Shown: piece after piece, positions 14,711-21,825 of the stretch
Layout: each line of letters starts with the position of its first letter
Position numbering within the stretch: position 1 is the stretch's first letter
Source of the DNA: a virus
Virus record (IMG/VR): IMGVR_UViG_3300037193_001007
Span: 1-40,588 of that record
DNA: 40,588 nucleotides
Reading direction: 5' to 3' (one strand)
Translations under genes and position numbers: made by a program
The notes under the pieces: generated by a model
Seen by the model: the letters and a program-made list of their open reading frames with translations, nothing else
Database searches by the model: none
Told to the model about the DNA's origin: nothing

Positions 14711-15144
14711 TCGCTGCCCCCAATCTCATGGATGTTCGGGTCTGTCAGGGCCCATTCGGCCAGAGTCTTAGCTCCCTTGCTCAGATTGCAGGAGGCACAG
14801 GCAGGCAAGATGTTGGATTCGATGTCCTCGCCACCCCGCGAAATCGGTACAACATGGTCGAGATGCTCTGCTAGCGCATCGTGGCAATAGGCGCACCGCC
14901 CACCCCAGCGAACTAGGATTTCGGTGCGGCTGTACGGCTGATGGCCCACACCAGCGGCAGCAGCGCGGCGCTTGTGCGTCAGCTCGTGTCGCTTGTCTGC
15001 GCTGAGTCCAGCGAAGAACCGGCGCCGATGGGCGTTGGCTCGCCGTCTCCGGCAGTCGGCGCAGGCGGACGAGGGGCGCTTAGCCTTGCCCGCTAGGAAG
15101 TCCTCAGCGGGCCGCGTAGCGCGGCACAGCCGACAGGTTTTCAT
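14707..15144 (-). CDS. HNH endonuclease, 145 aa
   Basis: Starts MKTCRLCRATRPAEDF, with CRLC and CADC forming an N-terminal zinc knuckle. HNH core: CAYCHDALAEHLDHVVPISR, then SNILPACASCNLSKGAKT. Same architecture as the HNH gene at 9950-10468, so the two flank the primase-polymerase pair. ATG 15144 has the site GGTGG and overlaps the upstream stop by 4 nt. Confidence 0.85.
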   Translation of the reverse strand: MKTCRLCRATRPAEDFLAGKAKRPSSACADCRRRRANAHRRRFFAGLSADKRHELTHKRRAAAAGVGHQPYSRTEILVRWGGRCAYCHDALAEHLDHVVPISRGGEDIESNILPACASCNLSKGAKTLAEWALTDPNIHEIGGSE

Positions 15145-15314
15145 CGCGACCACCGAATGTCGGCGCCTCGTGTGAGCGCCACCATCAGCGCGTCGGTATA
15201 CCGCGCCCAGTCGTCGCGAAACGGCGCTTCCGGCGTGAGCCATATCGTGTCCCCCGCCCCCATGGCGCGCACATCGCCCATGGCGGGCGCGAGTCGTCCT
15301 ATTCGGGTCTCCAT
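15141..15314 (-). CDS. hypothetical protein, 57 aa
   Basis: ATG 15314 with ribosome site GCAGGAGAGGGC. Sequence METRIGRLAPAMGDVRAMGA then a region with tryptophans and acidic residues (IWLTPEAPFRDDWARY). Contains a Met/Gly-rich N-terminus and no known motif. First gene after a terminator (15336-15376). Confidence 0.6.
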   Translation of the reverse strand: METRIGRLAPAMGDVRAMGAGDTIWLTPEAPFRDDWARYTDALMVALTRGADIRWSR

Positions 15315-15335
15315 GCCCTCTCCTGCCTGCGGACA

Positions 15336-15376
15336 CAAAACGGCCGGAGGCTCCGCTTCGAAGCTTCCGGCCGTCG
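15336..15376 (-). terminator. rho-independent terminator
   Basis: Minus strand ACGGCCGGAAGC pairs with GCCTCCGGCCGT, followed by TTTTGTG. It lies between 15389-15664 and 15141-15314. Incomplete termination here would attenuate the replication genes. Confidence 0.8.
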
Positions 15377-15388
15377 TGTCTGCTGTTG

Positions 15389-15664
15389 TTAGTCGGCCGC
15401 GTATCCCGGCTCAATGAGGCGCACGTGCTCGGTCCCGACCCACAGGCGCCGCATGCTGTCGCGCTTGGCGAAACCGCTCTCCACACCCGTGGGCTCCACC
15501 AGGAGCATGGGGCGCAGCCGCCCCTCCACCTTTCGCGCTGTCGCCTTGACCACGACGGCGTCAACGACGCGAACGCGGTTACCGCATCGGGCGGCGTAGT
15601 TGATCAGGTCGCCCTTGTGCAGGGGCTCCCCCGCGTAGTCCGAAACAACGCCTCGCTTGGCCAT
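15389..15664 (-). CDS. hypothetical protein, 91 aa
   Basis: ATG 15664 with AAGGGAGAGG upstream. Beta-rich (KGDLINYAARCGNRVRVVDA, VVVKATARKVEGRLRPMLLV), suggesting a small barrel such as a KOW or SH3-like fold; not assigned to a family. Confidence 0.65.
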   Translation of the reverse strand: MAKRGVVSDYAGEPLHKGDLINYAARCGNRVRVVDAVVVKATARKVEGRLRPMLLVEPTGVESGFAKRDSMRRLWVGTEHVRLIEPGYAAD

Positions 15665-15754
15665 GACCTCTCCCTTCGGGCGCAACCCGCGCCCCTACTG
15701 CCTCAAGCCCCGGGCTCGCGGCGCGGAATGCGTCGCAAACACGGGGCAATGAGG

Positions 15755-16012
15755 TCAGCCGATCATGTCGTCGTAGGGGTAGTTCGCGTCAGCGTCGCCC
15801 TGCGGAGCACGCTCGTCGAAGTAGGCGGACAGAACCTCGATGCTGTCCGTCAGGCCCATTCGCTGGGCCACCACGTTCGAGCCGTTCGACGTCACACCCT
15901 CCATGTGCGCAACAGCTCCGCGCGCCTGCGCCGTGCCGCCAGCGATGACATAGGCGTCAACGAACTCTCCGGGCTGGATGTCGTCCGTGCGGGAAACCTT
16001 GTACAGGGCCAT
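15755..16012 (-). CDS. hypothetical protein, 85 aa
   Basis: ATG 16012 with the ribosome site GGAGGAGAGAG. Sequence starts MALYKVSRTDDIQPGEFVDA, ends with an acidic tail (ADANYPYDDMIG). Predicted alpha/beta; no motif recognised. Confidence 0.65.
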   Translation of the reverse strand: MALYKVSRTDDIQPGEFVDAYVIAGGTAQARGAVAHMEGVTSNGSNVVAQRMGLTDSIEVLSAYFDERAPQGDADANYPYDDMIG

Positions 16013-16025
16013 TGACTCTCTCCTC

Positions 16026-16211
16026 CTACTTGCTGTGCCGCATGTCAACTAGTGCATGAATCAGGTCAACGGCTATTTCCGGGCTGAGCCCGATGCGCTG
16101 TGTGTACTCGTAGCCTGCCGCGTCGTCCTCGATTTCGATGCTTCCGTCGCTGTCCCTTCGGACACGCATTACCCAGTCGCTGCGCTCGGGGTCCGTGATC
16201 TCGATGTGCAT
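16026..16211 (-). CDS. hypothetical protein, 61 aa
   Basis: Starts MHIEITDPERSDWVMRVRRD; beta strands followed by a C-terminal helix (PEIAVDLIHALVDMRHSK). The ATG at 16211 overlaps the upstream stop by one base. Not recognised. Confidence 0.6.
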   Translation of the reverse strand: MHIEITDPERSDWVMRVRRDSDGSIEIEDDAAGYEYTQRIGLSPEIAVDLIHALVDMRHSK

Positions 16212-16384
16212 CAGTGATACTCCGGGTCTGGTGTGTCTTCGTCCTCGACTACGCCAAATCGGCGCTTGCGTTCGCTGATCACGGCAGGGCGTGAGGCTGG
16301 CGGGAAAACCCAGAGGGGGCGACGGATAAACTCATCAGCCGCCCCGGCCAGGAACCGCCTCCACTCCTCTAGGGTCATCTCCAT
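16211..16384 (-). CDS. hypothetical protein, 57 aa
   Basis: ATG 16384 with a purine-rich site inside the upstream gene. Starts MEMTLEEWRRFLAGAADEFI; the C-terminus is acidic. Possibly coupled to the gp3-like gene upstream. Not recognised. Confidence 0.6.
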   Translation of the reverse strand: MEMTLEEWRRFLAGAADEFIRRPLWVFPPASRPAVISERKRRFGVVEDEDTPDPEYH

Positions 16385-16388
16385 GGCG

Positions 16389-17099
16389 TCAGCCACGCTC
16401 CTGCGCGATGGCCTTGTTGTAGCTGCTCTTGACGACGATTTCCGGGTGCCGGTAGGACACGTCCTTGTCAAGCCGCTGGCTGTAGTAGGAGACGTGGTTC
16501 AGCCGGAGCACACACAGCGCAGGCTCGCCTATGCGATCGAGCTTGTTCTGCACGCCGTAGACGGCCTCAGCGAAGTCCCAGGCGGTAGCGTTCAGCTCCC
16601 CCAGCCCAAGCTCGGGATCCTCCGCCAGGCGGAAGCGGACGGTCACATACGGGCGGGGCCCGGGGTTACGCTTGCGGCGCGACGCCTCCTTGGCCTCCCG
16701 CAGCGTGGGAGGGCAACCGCAGGGCTGACCCGTGTCCTCCTCGGAGTCCACGAAAACCCGCCCGTCGCAAACGTGCTCCGGCCCGTTCGCGCCCCACTTG
16801 ATGCGCTTCGCGTCGATGTCATCCGCGCTGTCGATGACGATTTCGACGGAATCCGACGACGTCATGACGTGGAGGTTCATCTCCTTTTCAGAGTCGTACT
16901 CCTCTGGAGTGCCGCCCATAAGCTGGCCGATGGCGTCGGCAATGCTCTCCTCACCAGTCAGCACCCGCCACTCAGGGAGCGAGGCGGGAAGGCCATCGAT
17001 CAGCATTCCCGACTTGAAGGTGAAGGCGGGAGCCTCGTACTTGCCACCACCCCTCGGCTTGCCGTCGGGGTCGGGCGCGAAAATGTTGCGTCGGGCCAT
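16389..17099 (-). CDS. phiC31 gp3-like recombination directionality factor (candidate)
   Basis: 236 residues. The pattern MARRNIFAPDPDGKPRGGGK, PASLPEWRVLTGEESIADAI, GQPCGCPPTLREAKEASRRK and the C-terminal SSYNKAIAQ matches my recollection of phiC31 gp3 in order and length (244 residues there). Gp3-type proteins bind the serine integrase and switch it from attP x attB to attL x attR recombination, so this gene would control excision. The integrase in this genome makes the pairing sensible. A 29-bp element lies 114 bp upstream. Assignment from memory, not by search. Confidence 0.65.
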   Translation of the reverse strand: MARRNIFAPDPDGKPRGGGKYEAPAFTFKSGMLIDGLPASLPEWRVLTGEESIADAIGQLMGGTPEEYDSEKEMNLHVMTSSDSVEIVIDSADDIDAKRIKWGANGPEHVCDGRVFVDSEEDTGQPCGCPPTLREAKEASRRKRNPGPRPYVTVRFRLAEDPELGLGELNATAWDFAEAVYGVQNKLDRIGEPALCVLRLNHVSYYSQRLDKDVSYRHPEIVVKSSYNKAIAQERG

Positions 17100-17212
17100 G
17101 GGGGCCGCCTCTCCTGTTAGATGCCTTTGGTCAGGGGAAGCGGCGGGGTAACTGCGCCTTACGGGCATTGCTGTGGTGCGCCCTGCGCAGGCTTCCTGCC
17201 GCCGCTTCCCCC

Positions 17213-17241
17213 TTCACCCGGGGTCTAGGGAGTCGATTGCC
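17213..17241 (-). promoter_or_regulatory. 29-bp dispersed element, copy 4
   Basis: Minus-strand GGCAATCGACTCCCTAGA, four bases, GGGTGAA. It follows the terminator at 17273-17304 and precedes the gp3-like gene by 114 bp. Confidence 0.75.
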
Positions 17242-17272
17242 TGGGGCGCCGCGCGGCGCTCTGCGGACACGC

Positions 17273-17304
17273 AAAAGCCCCCGGCGCCGAAGCAACCGGG
17301 GGCT
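17273..17304 (-). terminator. rho-independent terminator
   Basis: AGCCCCCGG/CCGGGGGCT stem with TTTTGC following on the minus strand. It ends the operon that starts at 19671. Confidence 0.85.
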
Positions 17305-17316
17305 AATGTCGTGCGG

Positions 17317-17415
17317 TCAGTCGTCGTCGGATGGGGGATTGCCGCTGAAGAAGAACGCGGCGAGGACGATCAGCAGTATGAGCGCCGACGCGCCGCTACC
17401 GGCGTCGGTGCCCAT
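17317..17415 (-). CDS. 32-aa membrane peptide
   Basis: Opens MGTDAGSGASALILLIVLA and continues AFFFSGNPPSDDD. A single hydrophobic helix (about residues 10-24) with an acidic tail. ATG 17415 overlaps the previous stop (TGATG), which favours coupled translation. Last gene before a terminator. Confidence 0.6.
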   Translation of the reverse strand: MGTDAGSGASALILLIVLAAFFFSGNPPSDDD

Positions 17416-17609
17416 CAGCCGAAGATCTTCCATACAACCAGCGCTTCGCCGGTAGCCAGGTTGTCGAGTTCCTTCAGAAGAACACGACACGCCATGATCT
17501 CTTCTCCGTCCGTAAGGCTGTGATCCTCCTCGCCTTTCTGAATAGAGGGGAAGTTCAGTTCGCAGATGCTCTCGTAGGCATCTACCTTGTGAATGTTGAT
17601 GTAGTTCAC
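17415..17609 (-). CDS. hypothetical protein, 64 aa
   Basis: GTG 17609 overlaps the preceding TAG. Starts VNYINIHKVDAYESICELNF (Val read as Met); acidic, with a C-terminal strand (GEALVVWKIFG). Not recognised. Confidence 0.55.
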   Translation of the reverse strand: MNYINIHKVDAYESICELNFPSIQKGEEDHSLTDGEEIMACRVLLKELDNLATGEALVVWKIFG

Positions 17610-17803
17610 TACGCCCGCCTCGCGTCCAGGTCGGCCCAAAGGGCGTCGCGCTCCTCGTCGGAACGCCATAGGGTCGCCAGGGGCTCCCACAGCCTTCGTA
17701 CCGGTACTGGGCCTTCGTCAAGCAGCGCGGAAAGCGCCCACGCGGATTCACTGCGCGCCTGCGCTACAACGAGCGTCCAGAACACTGCGTCGTCGGGGCT
17801 CAT
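17609..17803 (-). CDS. hypothetical protein, 64 aa
   Basis: ATG 17803 with AAGAGGGAGGAGTC. Starts MSPDDAVFWTLVVAQARSES; helical and acidic with several Trp (RRLWEPLATLWRSDEERDAL). Not recognised. Confidence 0.6.
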   Translation of the reverse strand: MSPDDAVFWTLVVAQARSESAWALSALLDEGPVPVRRLWEPLATLWRSDEERDALWADLDARRA

Positions 17804-18090
17804 GACTCCTCCCTCTTCCATGGCAAAGCGTCCAGCGGGGTGCGCGCCTCCACACGATAGAGCAGCTCCCAGCCTTCGGCCGACCGGCCGTAGATCTCGC
17901 CACCCCGCGCGAGATAGCGCGTACGGCCACTGGAAAAGTCCATAAAGTACCTGTCGCCGATAGCGCGCTTCGCGAGCGACAGCGAGCGATGGACCTTCAC
18001 GACCGGCGTACGGTCGGGCACGATGCTGACGTACGGATCGGCCTTCAGCCGCGCGGCGTGTGCTGCGCACAGGGATTCCATGTCGGTCAC
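17800..18090 (-). CDS. hypothetical protein, 96 aa
   Basis: Begins MTDMESLCAAHAARLKADPY; a beta-rich centre (VVKVHRSLSLAKRAIGDRYF) follows. Overlaps its neighbours by 4 nt (ATGA) on both sides. Not recognised. Confidence 0.65.
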   Translation of the reverse strand: MTDMESLCAAHAARLKADPYVSIVPDRTPVVKVHRSLSLAKRAIGDRYFMDFSSGRTRYLARGGEIYGRSAEGWELLYRVEARTPLDALPWKREES

Positions 18091-18758
18091 TGCGTGGCCT
18101 CCCGGAAGATGTCTTGCATCTTGGCAAACACATGCTCGGCTTGGGAGCCAGTGTCAGCCATATACCAGGCGGTGTTCAGCCCCGTCAGCAGCTTCTCTAC
18201 GTCCAGCGTCCGCACGGCCTCCGGCGGCGCCTCGGCTGGCGCGTAGCCGCTGGCATCGAGCACGGTCAGCGGGCCGTAGTCGCTATCCAACTCCTCCAAC
18301 GAATTTCGCTGGGCAGTGCGGTAGTCGTCGGCTTGCCAGATGCCGTCACGCCCCAGCGACCAGACGTCCCCTTCGTTGTCCCGCACCCTGCGCGGCGATT
18401 CCGGCGCCGACTTGGGCTCAGGCTCAGTGATCTCGCGAAGCGGGCCGTAGGCGTCGCGAAGAACGTCCAGGGACGCGACCAGCCCGTCAGCGGCGCCCGT
18501 GTGCGAGCGAAACAGCCTGTCGCCGCCCTCGGTCCAGATATCGCCGTCTTTGTCCTTGTACCTACGCACGGGTGCCCGCCCTCTCTCTCCGAAAACCGCA
18601 GTCAGTTTGTCCCACACCCTGTCAAGCGTGGGCGCGTCGGTGTTGTCTGCCTTGGCCATCTCAAACAGCCTGGATATGTCATCTACCAGGTCGCCCGCCT
18701 CATCAGACGTCAGGTACACGCAGTACGGGTGCTGCGTGCTCTTGCGATATGCGCGCAT
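18087..18758 (-). CDS. hypothetical protein with two DGDxW repeats, 223 aa
   Basis: An N-terminal helical part is followed by two copies of a short repeat, KDGDIWTEGGDRLF (about 70-83) and NEGDVWSLGRDGIW (about 127-140). It resembles, from memory, the phiSA1p31-related proteins of Streptomyces phages and genomes. C-terminal region DVEKLLTGLNTAWYMADTGS is helical. Role unknown. Confidence 0.65.
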   Translation of the reverse strand: MRAYRKSTQHPYCVYLTSDEAGDLVDDISRLFEMAKADNTDAPTLDRVWDKLTAVFGERGRAPVRRYKDKDGDIWTEGGDRLFRSHTGAADGLVASLDVLRDAYGPLREITEPEPKSAPESPRRVRDNEGDVWSLGRDGIWQADDYRTAQRNSLEELDSDYGPLTVLDASGYAPAEAPPEAVRTLDVEKLLTGLNTAWYMADTGSQAEHVFAKMQDIFREATQ

Positions 18759-18760
18759 GG

Positions 18761-18880
18761 CTACGCCCCCCTCAAAACAAGAACTCTGACCACCTTGTTA
18801 CGCGCCACCTGCGGGCGCACAGACTGAATCCACTCGTCGCCGCTGGCAGTAACGACTCGCCACATGAACCGCCGCTTCAT
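18761..18880 (-). CDS. 39-aa basic protein
   Basis: Starts MKRRFMWRVVTASGDEWIQS, ends VVRVLVLRGA. ATG 18880 overlaps the exonuclease stop (TGATG) and is preceded by GGAGAGGCGAAGC. Strongly basic with beta-like stretches. Too short for assignment. Confidence 0.55.
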   Translation of the reverse strand: MKRRFMWRVVTASGDEWIQSVRPQVARNKVVRVLVLRGA

Positions 18881-19671
18881 CAGCTTCGCCTCTCCGTCCC
18901 GGTTTCGATCGCGCCCGTTTCCCACTCGACGTCACCGAGTACGCGCGCCGAGATCTGCTTGTCCCACGCCCATGTCTGTCTCAGCGCGAGGAAAGTGGCA
19001 AAAACCTCGTCGTCCAGCGCGACGGGCTTGTACACCGCGCGCTCCGGCTTGATGTGAACCACTGCCCCACGGTTGATCTCCGGCATAGGCAGTGGCGTCC
19101 CCCCGTGCGGGATCAGTAGGTCGGACCGCTGGTACGCGGTGAGCTGCAACGCCACGTCAGGGTATGCGTCCTTCGAGGTCTTGTAGTCGATGATCTCGAC
19201 CAGTCCGCGCACGCGAGCGAGTGCATCAAAGCTCCCCGCATAGCCGTGGGTCTCGGACCATGCGACGCCTTCAGCGCAGATCAGCTCCGGCTGGTATTCG
19301 GCCAGCCACTCTTCAAAGTGCCGCCGGTAGGGCTCCATGTCCGGGTGCACCCTGCCGACGCGCTGGCCGGTAATTAGCCGCTCGAAGAGGTCGTGCGCAC
19401 GGCTGCCCACGTCGCTGCGTGTGTCCGTGTAGCGCTTGGCCGCACCCTTCAGGTACTGGACTGCCCCGCGCCGGTCGCGCGCAGCCATGGCGGGCAGCAC
19501 GTCGAGTGAATCGACGGCAAGTTCTGCCGTCATACCCGCGTACCACCAGTTCAGGAACGGCTTAGGCAGCATGCCCGTGATGCTGGTGACGCTGGGGACA
19601 GCCCCGGCCTCAGGCCGATCCGTATCGATGTAGTGTCGGGTGCCGTTTATCGGCATGGTCTTGATGGTCAT
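18880..19671 (-). CDS. PD-(D/E)XK exonuclease (RecB/Cas4-like)
   Basis: 263 residues. The nuclease core is GYAGSFDALARVRGLVEIID followed by YKTSKDAYPDVALQLTAYQ: Asp in GSFDAL, Glu-X-Asp-Tyr-Lys in EIIDYKTS, and the QLTAYQ helix, as in RecB-type nucleases. Earlier, VPSVTSITGMLPKPFLNWWY resembles other phage exonucleases. Likely role in DNA recombination or replication. First gene of an operon that runs to 17317, with a 29-bp element about 20 bp before the ATG. Confidence 0.85.
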   Translation of the reverse strand: MTIKTMPINGTRHYIDTDRPEAGAVPSVTSITGMLPKPFLNWWYAGMTAELAVDSLDVLPAMAARDRRGAVQYLKGAAKRYTDTRSDVGSRAHDLFERLITGQRVGRVHPDMEPYRRHFEEWLAEYQPELICAEGVAWSETHGYAGSFDALARVRGLVEIIDYKTSKDAYPDVALQLTAYQRSDLLIPHGGTPLPMPEINRGAVVHIKPERAVYKPVALDDEVFATFLALRQTWAWDKQISARVLGDVEWETGAIETGTERRS

Positions 19672-19692
19672 GTGACCCCCTTGGGTTGGTGT

Positions 19693-19721
19693 CTCACCCG
19701 GGGTCTAGGGAGTCGATTGCC
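19693..19721 (-). promoter_or_regulatory. 29-bp dispersed element, copy 3
   Basis: Minus-strand GGCAATCGACTCCCTAGA, four bases, GGGTGAG. The last box is about 21 bp from the exonuclease ATG. A GACAGCGAGAGGG motif and the 78-bp array follow on the right, the same order as at the contig ends. Confidence 0.78.
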
Positions 19722-19778
19722 CGCTTCGCTGCGCGACAGCGAGAGGGGGCCGCGTAAGCGTGCGGTCACGGAGAGGGT

Positions 19779-19857
19779 CTGACAAAAAAGTGTCAGTCAG
19801 GAAAACCTCTATACGCGCGCGTGTAGGGGGTTTCTACGACTGACAGTTTTTTGACAA
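19779..19857. promoter_or_regulatory. 78-bp symmetrical TGACA-box array, copy B
   Basis: Inverted copy of 151-228 (79 bp here, because of one inserted base), with all four TGACA boxes and the CGCGCGCG centre kept. It lies 58 bp upstream (transcription sense) of the 29-bp element before the exonuclease operon. The central differences are compensating or neutral for symmetry, which suggests selection on the boxes. Confidence 0.72.
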
Positions 19858-19918
19858 CACGTTTCGCGGTCGCGCCCCTACCCGCTGTGCGCGTCGCTGT
19901 GCGCCCGTCTGCGGGCAT

Positions 19919-19957
19919 GAAAAAGCCCCGCCGGATACCAGATACCCAGCGGGGCAA
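19919..19957 (-). terminator. rho-independent terminator
   Basis: GCCCCGCTGG pairs with CCGGCGGGGC on the minus strand, followed by TTTTTC. Directly after the 96-aa zinc-type gene. Confidence 0.85.
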
Positions 19958-19966
19958 GATAGGCGC

Positions 19967-20257
19967 TCAGGCGGGCGGCTGGGCCCCGTCCTGGCGTCGC
20001 CGTGACTCCCAGGCTGACGCAGCCTGCCCAACCGCCTGCAGCCAGCTATCCCACGACTCAGCGGTTTCCCGCTCAGCGCGCAGGCGGGTCACGACAGGCT
20101 CTATGCCCTCGTTCGCTGCCGCTTCGCACGCTGTCAGCAGATGCCGGTCGCAGGCGGGCGTTACGCCCACTAGCCAGCGGACGGGCCCATCGGCGCGCGG
20201 AACGCCGTCACGCCATGAGCGCTCGCGGACACAGTGCCCGCACTCAGCTTTCGGCAC
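19967..20257 (-). CDS. Cys/His-rich protein, 96 aa
   Basis: GTG 20257 preceded by GTGGAGGCAGG. N-terminal CGHC, then CDRHL, giving a possible zinc site (three Cys, one His). The remainder is helical (ACEAAANEGIEPVVTRLRAE). A longer frame to 20380 lacks a ribosome site. Unknown function. Confidence 0.65.
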   Translation of the reverse strand: MPKAECGHCVRERSWRDGVPRADGPVRWLVGVTPACDRHLLTACEAAANEGIEPVVTRLRAERETAESWDSWLQAVGQAASAWESRRRQDGAQPPA

Positions 20258-20432
20258 CCTGCCTCCACGCCTCCCCGAGTCGTTCGCGCAGTGAGGCGTA
20301 GAACTCCCCCGCCCCATGCCGGTCGTCGGAGCGAGCTTCGATGAGGAGTGTGTCCAGCATGGCGAACTCGCCGTCGCCAATGCTCAGACTGATGGCTTTT
20401 CGCACCCTGTCCTCTGGTCGCCAGTCATTCAT
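20244..20432 (-). CDS. hypothetical protein, 62 aa
   Basis: Starts MNDWRPEDRVRKAISLSIGD; helical, ends LRERLGEAWRQGAES. Overlaps both neighbours (8 and 14 nt). Not recognised. Confidence 0.6.
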   Translation of the reverse strand: MNDWRPEDRVRKAISLSIGDGEFAMLDTLLIEARSDDRHGAGEFYASLRERLGEAWRQGAES

Positions 20433-20775
20433 CGCCGCCTCCGATGCTGTCTGCCTCCCTGATCAGGGACAGCAACTCTTCCCTGTATTGGTGCGCCCCC
20501 TCCGCGTCGCCGCGCTTCAGTGCCTCGCGTAGTTTCCGTTCTACCTGTCTCCGCTCGGCTCCCAGCACGGTTGCCTCCACCCAGTAGCTAAACCCCTTGT
20601 GCTCAATTCGATCCCCCCTCGCGAGCGCGCCCGCCGTCTCGTCGGCGTCCCCCAGCCAACCATGGGCAACCATCAGTTGGATAAGCTGCCGTGCCCCGTT
20701 GTCGGCCGACGGAACCTCACGTCGCCAGATGTGCCCCGTGCGCTGGTTGTGCGCGAAAGCCTGATAGGTGGTCAT
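20425..20775 (-). CDS. hypothetical protein, 116 aa
   Basis: Starts MTTYQAFAHNQRTGHIWRRE; the C-terminal half is a charged helix (RRQVERKLREALKRGDAEGA). It follows the 336-aa coiled-coil gene within a few bases, so both are likely one message. Confidence 0.65.
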   Translation of the reverse strand: MTTYQAFAHNQRTGHIWRREVPSADNGARQLIQLMVAHGWLGDADETAGALARGDRIEHKGFSYWVEATVLGAERRQVERKLREALKRGDAEGAHQYREELLSLIREADSIGGGDE

Positions 20776-20779
20776 AGCG

Positions 20780-21790
20780 TTAGAGCTGCGCCCGGAGTTT
20801 GGCTAGTTCAGCGATTGCAGCGTCTAGCTTGTTTGCGACGTCAGCCCGCGTCGCTTCGTCATCGGCTTTCTTGACCGCCTTTACCGTTCGCCGCAAATCC
20901 TTTGTAGTGCGCTCCACTACGTTCGCTACGTGCTCCGCCGGAGCTTCGGGCGCTTCTCCGATGAATCGCAGCTCCTCATCCGTGAGCGTTTCGCCCAACT
21001 CCCGCTTAGCCCTGAGCTCCTTCCTTCGCTGGCGATTCTCGCGGTCTAGCTCGCGCCGCCCCTTCAGCGCGAACCCGTAGTGCGCGGCAACAGCCTCCGC
21101 AGGCGTTACACCCTCCGACCTAGCCGAGATGATGCGCCCGAAACGTTCCGCGCGCTCCGGGTTGTCGTTCAGGCTGCGCGCGAACGCCGCCCGGACGTCA
21201 CTCTTCCAATTCTGCTGACTGCGCAACAGACGGTCCATGGCCTCTGCGACATCGCGCTCATCTGCGTCCGTCTGAGCGCGGAAAAGCTCGCCAGCCTGCG
21301 TGATCAGGTCGCTGGTGGCGTCGCGCGCTCCCTGACTTGACCCCATGAGGTCGGGGTCGCCGAACTTGTTGCTCATCGTGGAGTGAATCTCTAGGAGCGT
21401 TTCGGCAATCTCGCGGCTGACCTCGGACGCTCGGAGGTTTAGGCGCACACCCTCCGCGTATTGCTTGGCACCCTTGGCTACCATCTTTTCGGCGCCTGGG
21501 ATGTCCTTGTAGTTCTGGGTTTCCAACAGCTCCACTTCTACCGTCGGCGCAGGTGTCGGCTTTGGCGTGCCTTCGGCAGCTTCTTTCAGTGCCGCGCGCT
21601 TTTCCTTCTTAGCGGCGACGGATCCTTTGCCGGACAGCGAGGAAATTAGCCCCTCCGTCTCGCTGGCGAGTTCCGCCATGCCCGCCTCGTTCTCTGCTTC
21701 AGCGAGGCTGCGCATTCGTTCGACATTATCGTCGATTTGCTGCACGAAGCGCAGCCCATCCTCGCTGGTGATGTCTACCTTGGTGGCCAT
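20780..21790 (-). CDS. coiled-coil protein, 336 aa; candidate lysogeny-region regulator
   Basis: ATG 21790 has AAGGGACAGGGT upstream. Mostly helical: N-terminal heptads (IDDNVERMRSLAEAENEAGM), a Pro/Thr linker near 80-90, a middle domain (RLNLRASEVSREIAETLLEI), a possible helix-turn-helix-like segment (VTPAEAVAAHYGFALKGRRE) and a Lys/Arg/Glu-rich end. The gene has the best host-type promoter in the window (TTGACA, 18 bp, TAGGGT), flanked by a palindrome, and is followed by small genes. This expression pattern would suit a prophage-expressed protein. No repressor family was recognised, so the role is a guess. Confidence 0.65.
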   Translation of the reverse strand: MATKVDITSEDGLRFVQQIDDNVERMRSLAEAENEAGMAELASETEGLISSLSGKGSVAAKKEKRAALKEAAEGTPKPTPAPTVEVELLETQNYKDIPGAEKMVAKGAKQYAEGVRLNLRASEVSREIAETLLEIHSTMSNKFGDPDLMGSSQGARDATSDLITQAGELFRAQTDADERDVAEAMDRLLRSQQNWKSDVRAAFARSLNDNPERAERFGRIISARSEGVTPAEAVAAHYGFALKGRRELDRENRQRRKELRAKRELGETLTDEELRFIGEAPEAPAEHVANVVERTTKDLRRTVKAVKKADDEATRADVANKLDAAIAELAKLRAQL

Positions 21791-21825
21791 ACCCTGTCCC
21801 TTCGGCATAGATCTACTCCATAGGG

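Noticed and set aside
15386-16015. Plus-strand 209-aa frame
   Set aside because: It is antisense to two minus-strand genes with clear ribosome sites and has shadow-frame composition.
20780-21790. Naming the coiled-coil protein as the immunity repressor
   Set aside because: The promoter context is suggestive, but no recognised repressor domain or convincing helix-turn-helix is visible.
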